Shown one piece after another: positions 34,895 to 42,230 of a DNA stretch of 64,000 bases (positions are counted from its first letter, which is position 1; each line of letters starts with the position of its first letter). The position numbers and the translations under genes are program-made. The notes beneath the pieces are model-generated. The model saw only the letters and a list, made by a program, of their open reading frames with translations, was not told where the DNA came from and ran no database searches. The DNA comes from Lachnospiraceae bacterium (GTDB taxonomy: Bacteria; Bacillota; Clostridia; Lachnospirales; Lachnospiraceae), in contig JAILOK010000056.1 of NCBI GenBank assembly GCA_024690825.1, positions 62,001 to 126,000 on the forward strand, in the 5' to 3' direction.

Positions 34895-35620
34895 ATGGAA
34901 AGATTACTCATCATTTCCTCAAATACACAAAAGATGAGAGAACTGCAGCACTTCTTTGAGGGTGACTACAGGGTTCAGGCTTTGCCGCTAACAAACGGCA
35001 ATATCATGAATGAGCTGACGGTCGCGCCTGACTGCATAGTTGTGCATGCAGAGACACTCACGAGGACCAAGCTTTTTGGCATTATGGATTTCAGGGAGCA
35101 GGAGAGCATCATCAATGTTCCCCTGCTGCTCATTGCGGATGATGCTGATCTTGAGATCTTCAAGCAGAATGTTAAGCCTGCGCCCGATTATGTGGTGCCG
35201 CTTGATGCGTCTATGCGTGATATTCGTCTGGGGATCGAAAGACTGTGCGCTACCTCGGAAAAGATAAAATCCATACTTGTGGTGGATGATGATTCAGTCT
35301 CATTGAAGCTTGTAAAGTCATATCTTGATGAGACTTACAAGGTGAATTGCGTTAAGTCGGGAATGCTTGCATTGAAATTCCTTGAAAAGCAGAGACCCGA
35401 TCTGATACTTCTTGACTGTTATATGCCGGAGATGAACGGCGCTCAAACTTTGCAGCACATAAGAAGTATGCCGAATTTAAAGCGTGTTCCCGTTGTATTT
35501 CTGACAGGCAATTCCGACAGGAATATGGTGATGAACTGCATATCGCTTCATCCCAGCGGATTTCTGGTCAAACCCATCAAAAAAGAAGACCTGCTTGCAA
35601 AGCTGAAGCAGGTGATCTGA
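34895..35620 (+). CDS. Two-receiver response regulator, first receiver degenerate
   Basis: A 241-residue protein. The N-terminal half has the receiver fold pattern (LLIISSNTQKMRELQHFF ... VPLLLIADD) but the acidic pocket and the acceptor Asp are missing. The C-terminal half, from about residue 125, is a canonical receiver: ILVVDDDSVS, LILLDCYMPEMNG, VVFLTGNS and LVKPIKKEDL. No output domain follows. It starts 15 bases after the DUF6465 gene and is probably co-transcribed with it. No kinase is adjacent, so its partner could be a kinase elsewhere, perhaps the 8-12 kb cassette. Confidence 0.88.
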   Translation: MERLLIISSNTQKMRELQHFFEGDYRVQALPLTNGNIMNELTVAPDCIVVHAETLTRTKLFGIMDFREQESIINVPLLLIADDADLEIFKQNVKPAPDYVVPLDASMRDIRLGIERLCATSEKIKSILVVDDDSVSLKLVKSYLDETYKVNCVKSGMLALKFLEKQRPDLILLDCYMPEMNGAQTLQHIRSMPNLKRVPVVFLTGNSDRNMVMNCISLHPSGFLVKPIKKEDLLAKLKQVI

Positions 35621-35623
35621 TCG

Positions 35624-36388
35624 TTATCTGTTTTTATCGTATATTATCTTTAAGCCTTTGAGCAGCAGATCGGGATCGAGGGTTATGTCATGTTTGCAAT
35701 GCGGGATTATGACCGCTGCAAGTCCTCCTGTTGCGACAACGGAAGCTTTTTGGCCCAGTTCCTCTTCGAACCGGTCGATCATGCCGTCTATACGGGAAGC
35801 TTCTCCGTAGATGATACCGCTTTTCATGGCGTCAATCGTATTGGCGCCTATTACTTTTTTAGGGGTGGAATATGAAATCCTTGGCAGAAGAGAAGTCTTT
35901 GAAACAAGCGATTCCAGAGAAACATTCACACCCGGAAATATGATACCGCCGATATACGAACCGTCTTTATCAAGTGCCGTCATTGTTGTCGCTGTTCCCA
36001 TGTCGATAACGATATTCGGAGCACTGTAAAGATTAAGGGCAGCGATTGAGTCAACAGCGATATCCGCGCCCAAAGATCCCGGATCATCTATTCTGATATT
36101 CAGCCCTGTCTTAAGGCCTGCGCCCACAACGAGGGGTTCATTTCCCAGAACCTTCCTGAGGGCGTTTTTTACTACATGAGTAAGAGATGGGATTACCGAA
36201 GAAATAATGCTTCCCGTCACATCTTCTGCAGCTGTTTCATGGATGTCCATCACAGCCTTTATGACCATGGCATATTCAAGTTCGGTATAGTTAAGGTTTG
36301 TAGATATCCTCTCCGTGAAGTGGATCTTCTGATCATCTATGCATCCGACAACAATATTGGTGTTGCCCATGTCGACAGCCATTATCAT
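35624..36388 (-). CDS. coaX: Type III pantothenate kinase
   Basis: The cytoplasmic enzyme phosphorylates pantothenate, the first step of coenzyme A synthesis. It has the N-terminal ASKHA motif AVDMGNTNIVVG, the PLVVGAGLKTGL segment, DPGSLGADIAVD, IDMGTATTMTALD and GGIIFPGV with the family order. The length of 254 residues is typical. TAGGAGG upstream fixes the start. It lies 13 bases downstream of the ECF S-component gene, and the two probably form a pantothenate import-and-use operon. Confidence 0.95.
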   Translation of the reverse strand: MIMAVDMGNTNIVVGCIDDQKIHFTERISTNLNYTELEYAMVIKAVMDIHETAAEDVTGSIISSVIPSLTHVVKNALRKVLGNEPLVVGAGLKTGLNIRIDDPGSLGADIAVDSIAALNLYSAPNIVIDMGTATTMTALDKDGSYIGGIIFPGVNVSLESLVSKTSLLPRISYSTPKKVIGANTIDAMKSGIIYGEASRIDGMIDRFEEELGQKASVVATGGLAAVIIPHCKHDITLDPDLLLKGLKIIYDKNR

Positions 36389-36401
36389 TTTCAGACACCT
36401 C

Positions 36402-36989
36402 CTATGAAGTCTTCTTTACAGCGGAGATTATCCTGATTATTACCGGTGTAAGAATTATGTCGAAGGCAAGCTCGAACAGGAAATTAACGCCTATGAAGGC
36501 AACGAGCAGAAATACGACAGGATTCTGACCCGCGGCGCTTTCCACCAGAAGATTCCTGAATACGGTAAGCATTGCCAAAGCGAAGAGGCCGGTATTGGCA
36601 ATGGGCGCTATCAGAGCGGCAACCGCAACACCGACATATTTATGCTTCTGCAGAGCCTTATAAACGATGCCCGCAAAGAAACCGGCAGCAGCACCCTTGA
36701 CCAGACATGTGGCGACTGTAAATACCGGATTCTGGTTAAACATGATCAGACTGAAAGGTTCCAGACCGGAGACTACCGTGATAACAACTATGATGCCGAA
36801 TATCAGTCCCAGAAGAGCTCCTGCTCCGGGGCCGAAAAGGATCGCTCCGATGATTATGGGAATAAGAGCAAGCGTAGGTGTGAACGGACCGAAATGGATC
36901 CCGGACGCAAAAGCCTGAAGTACTATTACGATACCTACAAGTATTGCAGTGCCCACAAGTTTCTGTACTTTTGAATTTTTACTAAGCAT
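36402..36989 (-). CDS. ECF transporter S component, probably pantothenate-specific
   Basis: A 195-residue protein with about six membrane helices, matching ECF-type vitamin S components (AILVGIVIVLQAF, FGPFTPTLALIPIIIGAILFGPGAGALLG). S components bind the vitamin and dock on a shared EcfAAT module, which is not encoded here. The adjacent coaX gene makes pantothenate the best guess (PanT type). The ribosome-binding site AGGAGGA is perfect, but a leader sequence can pair with it completely, so expression is likely controlled at translation. Confidence 0.85.
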   Translation of the reverse strand: MLSKNSKVQKLVGTAILVGIVIVLQAFASGIHFGPFTPTLALIPIIIGAILFGPGAGALLGLIFGIIVVITVVSGLEPFSLIMFNQNPVFTVATCLVKGAAAGFFAGIVYKALQKHKYVGVAVAALIAPIANTGLFALAMLTVFRNLLVESAAGQNPVVFLLVAFIGVNFLFELAFDIILTPVIIRIISAVKKTS

Positions 36990-37072
36990 TTTATCCTCCT
37001 GCTGACATTCTTCGATGTCCCAAAGGAGGAGTGGCGGTCCCCCTTAGGACTAAAGATACATCGCGTTATAGT
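36990..37072 (-). promoter_or_regulatory. Candidate translational riboswitch in the ECF S-component leader
   Basis: The ~83-base leader can fold in two exclusive ways. Form A: stem CGATGT (37063-37058)/ACATCG (37018-37013) encloses an 8-bp hairpin AAGGGGGA (37045-37038)/TCCTCCTT (37030-37023, one G-U), leaving the ribosome-binding site free. Form B: TCCTCCT (37030-37024) pairs with the ribosome-binding site AGGAGGA (37000-36994), closing an inner stem GACAT/ATGTC that uses the same bases as ACATCG. This is the layout of an on/off switch. I do not recognise its aptamer as a known class; pantothenate, CoA or a precursor is a guess from the genes served. Confidence 0.6.
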
Positions 37073-37078
37073 GGTTGA

Positions 37079-37107
37079 AGTATAACATGAGAGGAAACAA
37101 AACACAA
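37079..37107 (-). promoter_or_regulatory. Promoter of the ECF S-component/coaX unit
   Basis: Minus-strand TTGTGT and TATACT are 17 bases apart with TG-T before the -10 (extended -10). It places the transcript start near 37072, just before the switch-like leader. Confidence 0.6.
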
Positions 37108-37114
37108 GGAATAT

Positions 37115-37143
37115 TTGACCTTTTGGGGGTCCCGGAGTAATAT
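37115..37143 (+). promoter_or_regulatory. Promoter of the Nudix gene
   Basis: TTGACC and TAATAT are separated by exactly 17 bases, giving a start near 37150 and a ~32-base leader. It is divergent from, and does not overlap, the S-component promoter. Confidence 0.7.
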
Positions 37144-37181
37144 ATGATGGATTTAGGGGGATTTTTTACGGAGGAAACGGA

Positions 37182-37721
37182 ATGATACGGGAATTTGAAC
37201 TTATAAAACGGGATGTCGTCGATAAAACAAGGGTATTTGATTACTGCAAGGATACGCTCAGACTTCCCGACGGGAGAACGACGGTTTATGAGACTCTTCT
37301 TCATAAGGGTGCGGCGGCTGTCGTGCCTGTGCTTGATGACGGAAGGATACTCTTAGTCAGACAGTACAGACATGCGATAGGCAGGACTGCACTTGAGATA
37401 CCCGCAGGGGGAAGGGACAGCGTTGATGAACCTTTTATAAATGCGGCGGCAAGGGAACTGGAGGAGGAGACCGGGTACAGAAGCGATGATCTGGAGCCGC
37501 TCATAAGCATCGTCACAGCCATAGCCTACTGCAATGAAGTTATAGAAGTTTTTGTCGCAAAAAATCTGAAACCTTCAAATCAGAATCTGGATCCGGATGA
37601 GTTTATCGAGGTGGAAGCATTTAGCCGGGAAGAACTTTCGGACATGATCTTTGAGGGAAAGATACAGGATTCAAAAACCATAGCTGCGCTCATGAGTTAT
37701 TTTCATAAATCCTTTTCATAA
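37182..37721 (+). CDS. Nudix hydrolase, ADP-ribose pyrophosphatase type
   Basis: A 179-residue hydrolase likely to split ADP-ribose or related nucleoside diphosphate sugars. The Nudix box is complete: G-x5-E in GRDSVDE, then seven residues, then RELEEETGY. The preceding strand ILLVRQYRHAIGRTALEIPAG is the ADPRase signature. GGAGG lies upstream of the ATG. The last codons and stop lie inside a 13-bp tandem repeat. Confidence 0.93.
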   Translation: MIREFELIKRDVVDKTRVFDYCKDTLRLPDGRTTVYETLLHKGAAAVVPVLDDGRILLVRQYRHAIGRTALEIPAGGRDSVDEPFINAAARELEEETGYRSDDLEPLISIVTAIAYCNEVIEVFVAKNLKPSNQNLDPDEFIEVEAFSREELSDMIFEGKIQDSKTIAALMSYFHKSFS

Positions 37722-37750
37722 ATCCTTTTCATAAATCCTTTACATAAAAA
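37700..37750 (+). repeat. 13-bp tandem repeat across the Nudix stop codon
   Basis: Three perfect copies of TTTTCATAAATCC (37700-37738) plus a degenerate fourth. The Nudix stop TAA lies in the second copy. Likely arisen by replication slippage. Confidence 0.95.
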
Positions 37751-37777
37751 CTAAATTTTTTTTTATTATGTGATTTT

Positions 37778-37823
37778 ACAACATGTTGTGAGACGAAAAA
37801 ACGAAGTCAACGACATGTTGTTG
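37778..37823 (+). promoter_or_regulatory. Paired palindromic operator upstream of the xer gene
   Basis: Two related palindromes, ACAACATGTTGT (37778-37789) and CAACGACATGTTGTTG (37808-37823, one mismatch), share the core CAACATGTTG. Their centres are 32 bp apart, three helical turns, so two dimers would sit on one face of the DNA. They lie just upstream of the xer promoter. The cognate regulator is not identified. Confidence 0.55.
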
Positions 37824-37874
37824 TTTTTGCCCAAAAGTGGGGATTTTAGTGCGAAAAACAGGGAAAATATGGCA

Positions 37875-37903
37875 TTGCTTTTCTCAAAAATCGTATATAT
37901 AAT
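37875..37903 (+). promoter_or_regulatory. Promoter of the xer gene
   Basis: TTGCTT and a perfect TATAAT are 17 bases apart. The leader downstream contains the hairpin GTGCTTC/GAAGCAC before the start codon. Confidence 0.65.
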
Positions 37904-37956
37904 GTCATAAGTGGTGCTTCGGGGAAGCACGCGGATGGAGAGGATAAACACGGTTT

Positions 37957-38841
37957 ATGGAACAACTCATCGAAGCATTCATAAATTATTTACATAATGT
38001 GAAGAAGACTTCCAAGAATACTGAGCTGTCATACAGACGTGACCTTATGAAGATGAACTCTTATTTCTCCGCAAGGGGTGTAAAGGATGTTCATGAGGTA
38101 AAGAATGAGGATCTTGTCGGATATGTGCAGCATTTCAATGACGAGAAAGCGGCGCCGGCTTCAGTATCGAGAAGTATCGCATCCATCAGAGCGTTCTTTA
38201 ATTATCTGGAGAAGGAGAGTATCATAGAAACTTCTCCCGCCGACGGGATCAAATCTCCCAAGATAGAAAAAAAACTTCCGCAGATCATGACTCAGGACGA
38301 AGTGATAAGGCTTTTGGAGCAGCCGTCGGGAGACACTCCCAAGGACATCAGGGACAAGGCCATGCTCGAGCTTCTGTATGCTACGGGAATGAGGGTTACG
38401 GAGCTTATCACGCTGAAGGTTTCCGACATAAATCTTCAGATGAACTATGTGGACTGCCATGATCCCAATAAGGACAGGATAATTCCGTTCGGAATAGAAG
38501 CGAGAAATGCCCTGAAGAATTATATAGAGCATTCCAGGGAAGCGATGATAGAGAATAAGAACGAGGAAACGCTCTTTGTCAACTGTTCCGGAGCGCCGAT
38601 GTCCAGGCAGGGCTTCTGGAAGCTGATCAAGTATTACACAAAGAGAGCGGGCATACAGATGGATATAACCCCTCATACCTTAAGACATTCTTTTGCGGCC
38701 CATCTGGTCGAGAACGGAGCAGATTTAAGGTCGGTTCAGGAGATGCTCGGACATTCGGACATATCTACCACACAGATCTATGCGGCATTAAGCCACAATC
38801 ATATCAGAGAAGTATATGAAAAAGCGCACCCCCGTCACTGA
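37957..38841 (+). CDS. xerD: XerC/XerD-type tyrosine recombinase
   Basis: A 294-residue tyrosine recombinase. The N-terminal SAM-like DNA-binding domain spans residues ~1-90. The catalytic residues are visible: Arg in ATGMRVTEL, Lys region of the beta-hairpin, HTLRHSFAAHLVENGADLR, LGHSDISTTQIY with His and the nucleophilic Tyr. The length fits chromosomal XerD for dimer resolution at dif; no mobile element surrounds it. The choice of D over C is tentative. It has its own promoter, an operator-like palindrome pair upstream and a terminator that contains the stop codon. Confidence 0.9.
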   Translation: MEQLIEAFINYLHNVKKTSKNTELSYRRDLMKMNSYFSARGVKDVHEVKNEDLVGYVQHFNDEKAAPASVSRSIASIRAFFNYLEKESIIETSPADGIKSPKIEKKLPQIMTQDEVIRLLEQPSGDTPKDIRDKAMLELLYATGMRVTELITLKVSDINLQMNYVDCHDPNKDRIIPFGIEARNALKNYIEHSREAMIENKNEETLFVNCSGAPMSRQGFWKLIKYYTKRAGIQMDITPHTLRHSFAAHLVENGADLRSVQEMLGHSDISTTQIYAALSHNHIREVYEKAHPRH

Positions 38842-38859
38842 GGGATGCGCTATTTTATT
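38823..38859 (+). terminator. Terminator of the xer gene
   Basis: AGCGCA/TGCGCT with a CCC/GGG core is followed by ATTTTATT. The xer stop codon TGA lies in the loop. Five A precede the stem, so it may also stop transcription from the minus strand. Confidence 0.7.
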
Positions 38860-38932
38860 ACATTGATCTAAGCTGTCCGGCCTTCGCCGGGATCACGCAG
38901 GGTCTTTTGCGTTCAGCGTTAATCCGGCCCGT

Positions 38933-40471
38933 TCATTTTGCGTGTACTTCATCATAAACATCAGTAACTGACTTTTCGGGAGCCGCTGTGATGCTGCTTA
39001 CGATCAGGTTCACGATCAAAGAGATGATGAATGCGGGAAGCAGCTCGTAGATCGCGAATACGCCGCCCATGGGCGCTATCACAAACTTCCATACAAATAC
39101 CATTATACCGCCGGCGATAAGGCCTGCAAGGGTGCCCTGACGGTTTGAACGTCTTCTGAAGAGCGACAGGAGTATGGCAGGACCGAAGGTGGCTCCGAAA
39201 CCGGCCCACGCGAAGGATACCACTCGGAATACCGAACTGTCGGGATTCCAGGCGAGAATGATCGAAATGGCGGCTATGGTTATGACGGTTGCCCTGGCTG
39301 TTATCATGGTAGCGCGCTGGCTTAACTTGATCTTGAAGAAATCCTGCATCAGATCCTGCGATACGCTTGATGCTGCGGCAAGAAGCTGCGAATCGGCAGT
39401 TGACATGGTAGCTGCAAGAATACCCGCAAGGATGATGCCGGCGACAAGAGCAAGGATAAATCCGTTCCGGCTCATGAGGTCGGCTATCTTTATGATGACC
39501 GTCTCTGATTCGGAACTTGATTCAAGCATAGGTATCTTTCCGGCAACTGACATGCTGTAGCCGATGAGTCCGATAAGGATCGCAACCGCCATGGAGACAA
39601 GCGCCCATATGGATGCAATGCGGCGTGATACCTTCAGATCGCTTTCCTTCCTGATAGCCATGAAACGAAGAAGTATATGCGGCATTCCGAAATATCCGAG
39701 TCCCCATGCCATCGTTGAAACGATGGGAAGGAAACCGAAGGATCCGGCTGTGCCCGATGCCGCATCATATCCCTTGAATACGGAAAGGTATCCGGGAAGC
39801 GCTTTTGCGTTTTCCATTACATTTGACATTCCGCCTGCCTGGTTAATGCCGAAGAAGACGACCACGATCAGAGCGATCGTCATGAATATGCTCTGTATGA
39901 GGTCGGTGGTTGATACCGCAAGGAAGCCGCCCAAAGTCGTATAGGTGATTATTATTACGGCTCCGAAGAGCATGGCGATATGGTACTCGACGCCGAAAAG
40001 GCTGTTGAAGAGAGTTCCCACTGCCTTAAAGCCGGATGCCGTATAAGGTATGAAGAATATCAGTATAATAAGCGCCGATATGCATGACAGAGCGTGGCTT
40101 TTGTCTTCATAACGGTTTGAAAAGAATTCGGGTATGGTAAAAGCGTTTATGCGTGCCGAATATCTTCGAAGGAGCCTTGATACGAGCAGGAAATTGAGGT
40201 AGGTTCCCAAAGCCAGTCCTATGACGGTCCAGCTGACCTCGGCCACGCCTGCGATATAGGCAAGTCCGGGCAGACCCATCAAAAGATAGCTGCTCATGTC
40301 GGAGGCTTCCGCGCTCATCGCGGTTACAAGCGGCCCTAAGGACCTTCCGCCGATGTAGAAGCCGTCAGCGGTATCAGCGGCGCCCTTCCTGTTAAAGATG
40401 ACACCTACCATAAGCATTGCAAAAAGGTAGGCTACTATGGTTACAACGATTATGATCTGCGCAGTAGTCAT
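38933..40471 (-). CDS. putP: Sodium/proline symporter PutP
   Basis: A ~512-residue sodium:solute symporter of the SSS family with about 13 membrane helices. The PutP hallmarks are present: the helix-2 region FYIGGRSLGPLVTAMSAEASDMSSYLLMGLPG with its sodium-site residues, and FTIPEFFSNRYED. It imports proline with Na+, for nutrition or osmotic balance. ATG 40471 with GGAAGGAG upstream is preferred to the ORF start at 40513. It carries its own promoter. No proline-degradation genes are adjacent. Confidence 0.94.
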   Translation of the reverse strand: MTTAQIIIVVTIVAYLFAMLMVGVIFNRKGAADTADGFYIGGRSLGPLVTAMSAEASDMSSYLLMGLPGLAYIAGVAEVSWTVIGLALGTYLNFLLVSRLLRRYSARINAFTIPEFFSNRYEDKSHALSCISALIILIFFIPYTASGFKAVGTLFNSLFGVEYHIAMLFGAVIIITYTTLGGFLAVSTTDLIQSIFMTIALIVVVFFGINQAGGMSNVMENAKALPGYLSVFKGYDAASGTAGSFGFLPIVSTMAWGLGYFGMPHILLRFMAIRKESDLKVSRRIASIWALVSMAVAILIGLIGYSMSVAGKIPMLESSSESETVIIKIADLMSRNGFILALVAGIILAGILAATMSTADSQLLAAASSVSQDLMQDFFKIKLSQRATMITARATVITIAAISIILAWNPDSSVFRVVSFAWAGFGATFGPAILLSLFRRRSNRQGTLAGLIAGGIMVFVWKFVIAPMGGVFAIYELLPAFIISLIVNLIVSSITAAPEKSVTDVYDEVHAK

Positions 40472-40512
40472 GATGTATCTCCTTCCTACTAAATAAAAAA
40501 ATTTCAAACGCA

Positions 40513-40541
40513 ATTATATTTGATTATCCATGAATCGTCAA
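40513..40541 (-). promoter_or_regulatory. Promoter of putP
   Basis: Minus-strand TTGACG and a perfect TATAAT are separated by exactly 17 bases, the best sigma-A match in the window. Confidence 0.8.
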
Positions 40542-40568
40542 ATGTGGTATCAGCCCGCTGTTCGTATC

Positions 40569-40597
40569 TGTTCAAAAAACGTAAAAGATGATATAAT
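40569..40597 (+). promoter_or_regulatory. Promoter of the NifX-like gene
   Basis: TGTTCA and TATAAT are 17 bases apart with TG-A before the -10 (perfect extended -10). The start codon is about 32 bases downstream of the expected transcript start. Confidence 0.65.
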
Positions 40598-40635
40598 TAT
40601 CTACCCATTGGCGAAGAAAAAAAAGGAGGCATGTC

Positions 40636-40962
40636 ATGAGAATCACAGTTGCAGATACACAGGGAAATGTGGCGGATTTTAAGGATGCGGAAAGCTTTCT
40701 TTTATTTGATGTTGAAAACGGTACGGTAACGCTCGGACAGAGTGTCACGGTAAGAAAAGACTGGTACATGTCAGCTCCCGAGTTCCTTGCAGAGGAAGAG
40801 GTTGATGCCGTTATATGCGCAGGCATGGGACGCGGAGCCAGAAGCTCCTTTAAGGAGGCCGGCATAGAGGTTTATGCAGGCGTATCCGGAGGATCAAAAG
40901 AAGCCGTAGAGGCATTTATGGACGGCTCTTTAAGTTTTGATCCACTGGCCGGAATGATATAG
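40636..40962 (+). CDS. NifX/NifB-like dinitrogenase cofactor-binding domain protein
   Basis: A 108-residue single-domain protein of the dinitrogenase iron-molybdenum cofactor-binding family. Typical features are the MRITVADTQG start, the FLLFDVENG strand and AVICAGMGRGARSSFKEAGIEVY. In organisms without nitrogenase these proteins are thought to handle Fe-S or other metal clusters. There are no nif genes here. A strong AAAAGGAGG site precedes the ATG, and a DUF4349 gene follows after 53 bases. Confidence 0.88.
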   Translation: MRITVADTQGNVADFKDAESFLLFDVENGTVTLGQSVTVRKDWYMSAPEFLAEEEVDAVICAGMGRGARSSFKEAGIEVYAGVSGGSKEAVEAFMDGSLSFDPLAGMI

Positions 40963-41015
40963 GAAAGAATATTATGGGCACCTCTGGTGCCTCAATATAA
41001 AAGGGGGAATCCAAA

Positions 41016-42182
41016 ATGAATAAAAATGATCTTATCTTCGGGAAACTTCTGCCTGCGCTTATGCTCGTGACCGTGCTTGTGACCGGATGCGGGGGTGCCG
41101 CCGCGGACATGGCGGAACGCGCTTCGGAGGCAGCCTATGATGTGGCGTCAGACCTTGCCGACATGGGCAGCGCTAAAATGGCAGCGCCCATGGCCAAAGC
41201 TTCGGGAGGATATGCAGCAAATGACATGGCTTTTGAGGCTGAGGCGGAAGAGGCATACTATGGTGAAGAATATGATGATGGAGGATATGAGGACGGCTAT
41301 GATGAGTCCGATATTTCGACCATAGGTTCTACGGGGGATTCTCCGGTCCTTGATGCCGACAAGATTGTTTATTATGCAGATATCAACTTAAGTTCCAAGC
41401 ATTTTGACAATGCAAGGAATCAGATAGATGAACTTGCAGAAAAGTACGGCGCGATCCTGGAAAATGAAAATTACAATGAGGGAGATATAGGCTGGTATAC
41501 CAGAGGAGACGAGAACGGTTCCAACCGCAGGTATTACTATGCCGAGTACAGAGTCCCTGCCGAGAACTACAAGGCGCTCCTTTCAGAGGCTTATGATCTT
41601 GATGCAGTCGTCAGCAACTTAAACAGAAGCGCCCGGAACATCACGAGAAGCTATTATGATACGAAAGCTGAGATAGAGTCTCTTGAGACCGAGATGGAAC
41701 AGCTTGAGGAGATCATGAAGGACGCAAGGAAGATCGAGGATGTTCTTTATATCCAGGAAAGGATCACCGAAGTCAGGACACAGTTAAACCGCTGCAAGTC
41801 GGATATCTCGAGAATGGATACGGATGTTGCCTACTCCTATGTCAATATTTCGCTGCAGGAGGTTAAAGAGTACAAGGAACCCGAACCGCCGGCTGACCTG
41901 CCGTTTGAACAGCAGCTGTGGCAGAGCTTCAACAATTCGATCATTGAATTCTACGACTTCTGCGATAAGGCAGCGATCTATATTGCAAGAAACTGGATAA
42001 AGATACTGGCATGGCTTGTTGTCATCCTGATCATCCTGTGCATAATAAGAGGCGGTGGGGCCAGACGCTATGCCAGAAGGGAATTAAAGCGCGAATACAA
42101 GGAAAAGAAGCTTGAGATGAAGAAGAGATATAAAGAGATGAAGCAGGAGATGAAACAGAAAAAGAAAGAAGAAAAAGACTGA
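41016..42182 (+). CDS. DUF4349 lipoprotein
   Basis: A 388-residue lipoprotein with lipobox LVTGC (Cys near residue 25). An acidic Asp/Glu/Tyr-rich linker (residues ~70-105) leads to the DUF4349 domain, which begins IVYYADINLSSKHFDNA and contains a long coiled coil (IESLETEMEQLEEIMKDARKIEDVLYIQERI). A single membrane segment near residue 340 is followed by a strongly basic cytoplasmic tail. The protein therefore appears anchored at both ends. DUF4349 proteins have no established function that I know of. Confidence 0.88.
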   Translation: MNKNDLIFGKLLPALMLVTVLVTGCGGAAADMAERASEAAYDVASDLADMGSAKMAAPMAKASGGYAANDMAFEAEAEEAYYGEEYDDGGYEDGYDESDISTIGSTGDSPVLDADKIVYYADINLSSKHFDNARNQIDELAEKYGAILENENYNEGDIGWYTRGDENGSNRRYYYAEYRVPAENYKALLSEAYDLDAVVSNLNRSARNITRSYYDTKAEIESLETEMEQLEEIMKDARKIEDVLYIQERITEVRTQLNRCKSDISRMDTDVAYSYVNISLQEVKEYKEPEPPADLPFEQQLWQSFNNSIIEFYDFCDKAAIYIARNWIKILAWLVVILIILCIIRGGGARRYARRELKREYKEKKLEMKKRYKEMKQEMKQKKKEEKD

Positions 42183-42200
42183 AGACATAGTTTAAGATTT

Positions 42201-42230
42201 AAGGCCCTGTCAGGTTGACGGGGCCTTTTC
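42201..42230 (+). terminator. Terminator of the DUF4349 gene
   Basis: An 11-bp stem (AAGGCCCTGTC/GACGGGGCCTT, one G-U) with a 5-base loop is followed by TTTTCATTT. Its downstream arm encodes the last codons of the antiporter on the other strand. Confidence 0.8.

Noticed and set aside
37778-37789. Palindrome considered as a LexA box
   Set aside because: The Firmicute LexA box needs GAAC-N4-GTTC; this site reads ACAACATGTTGT with CAAC/GTTG arms, so the match is not good enough.
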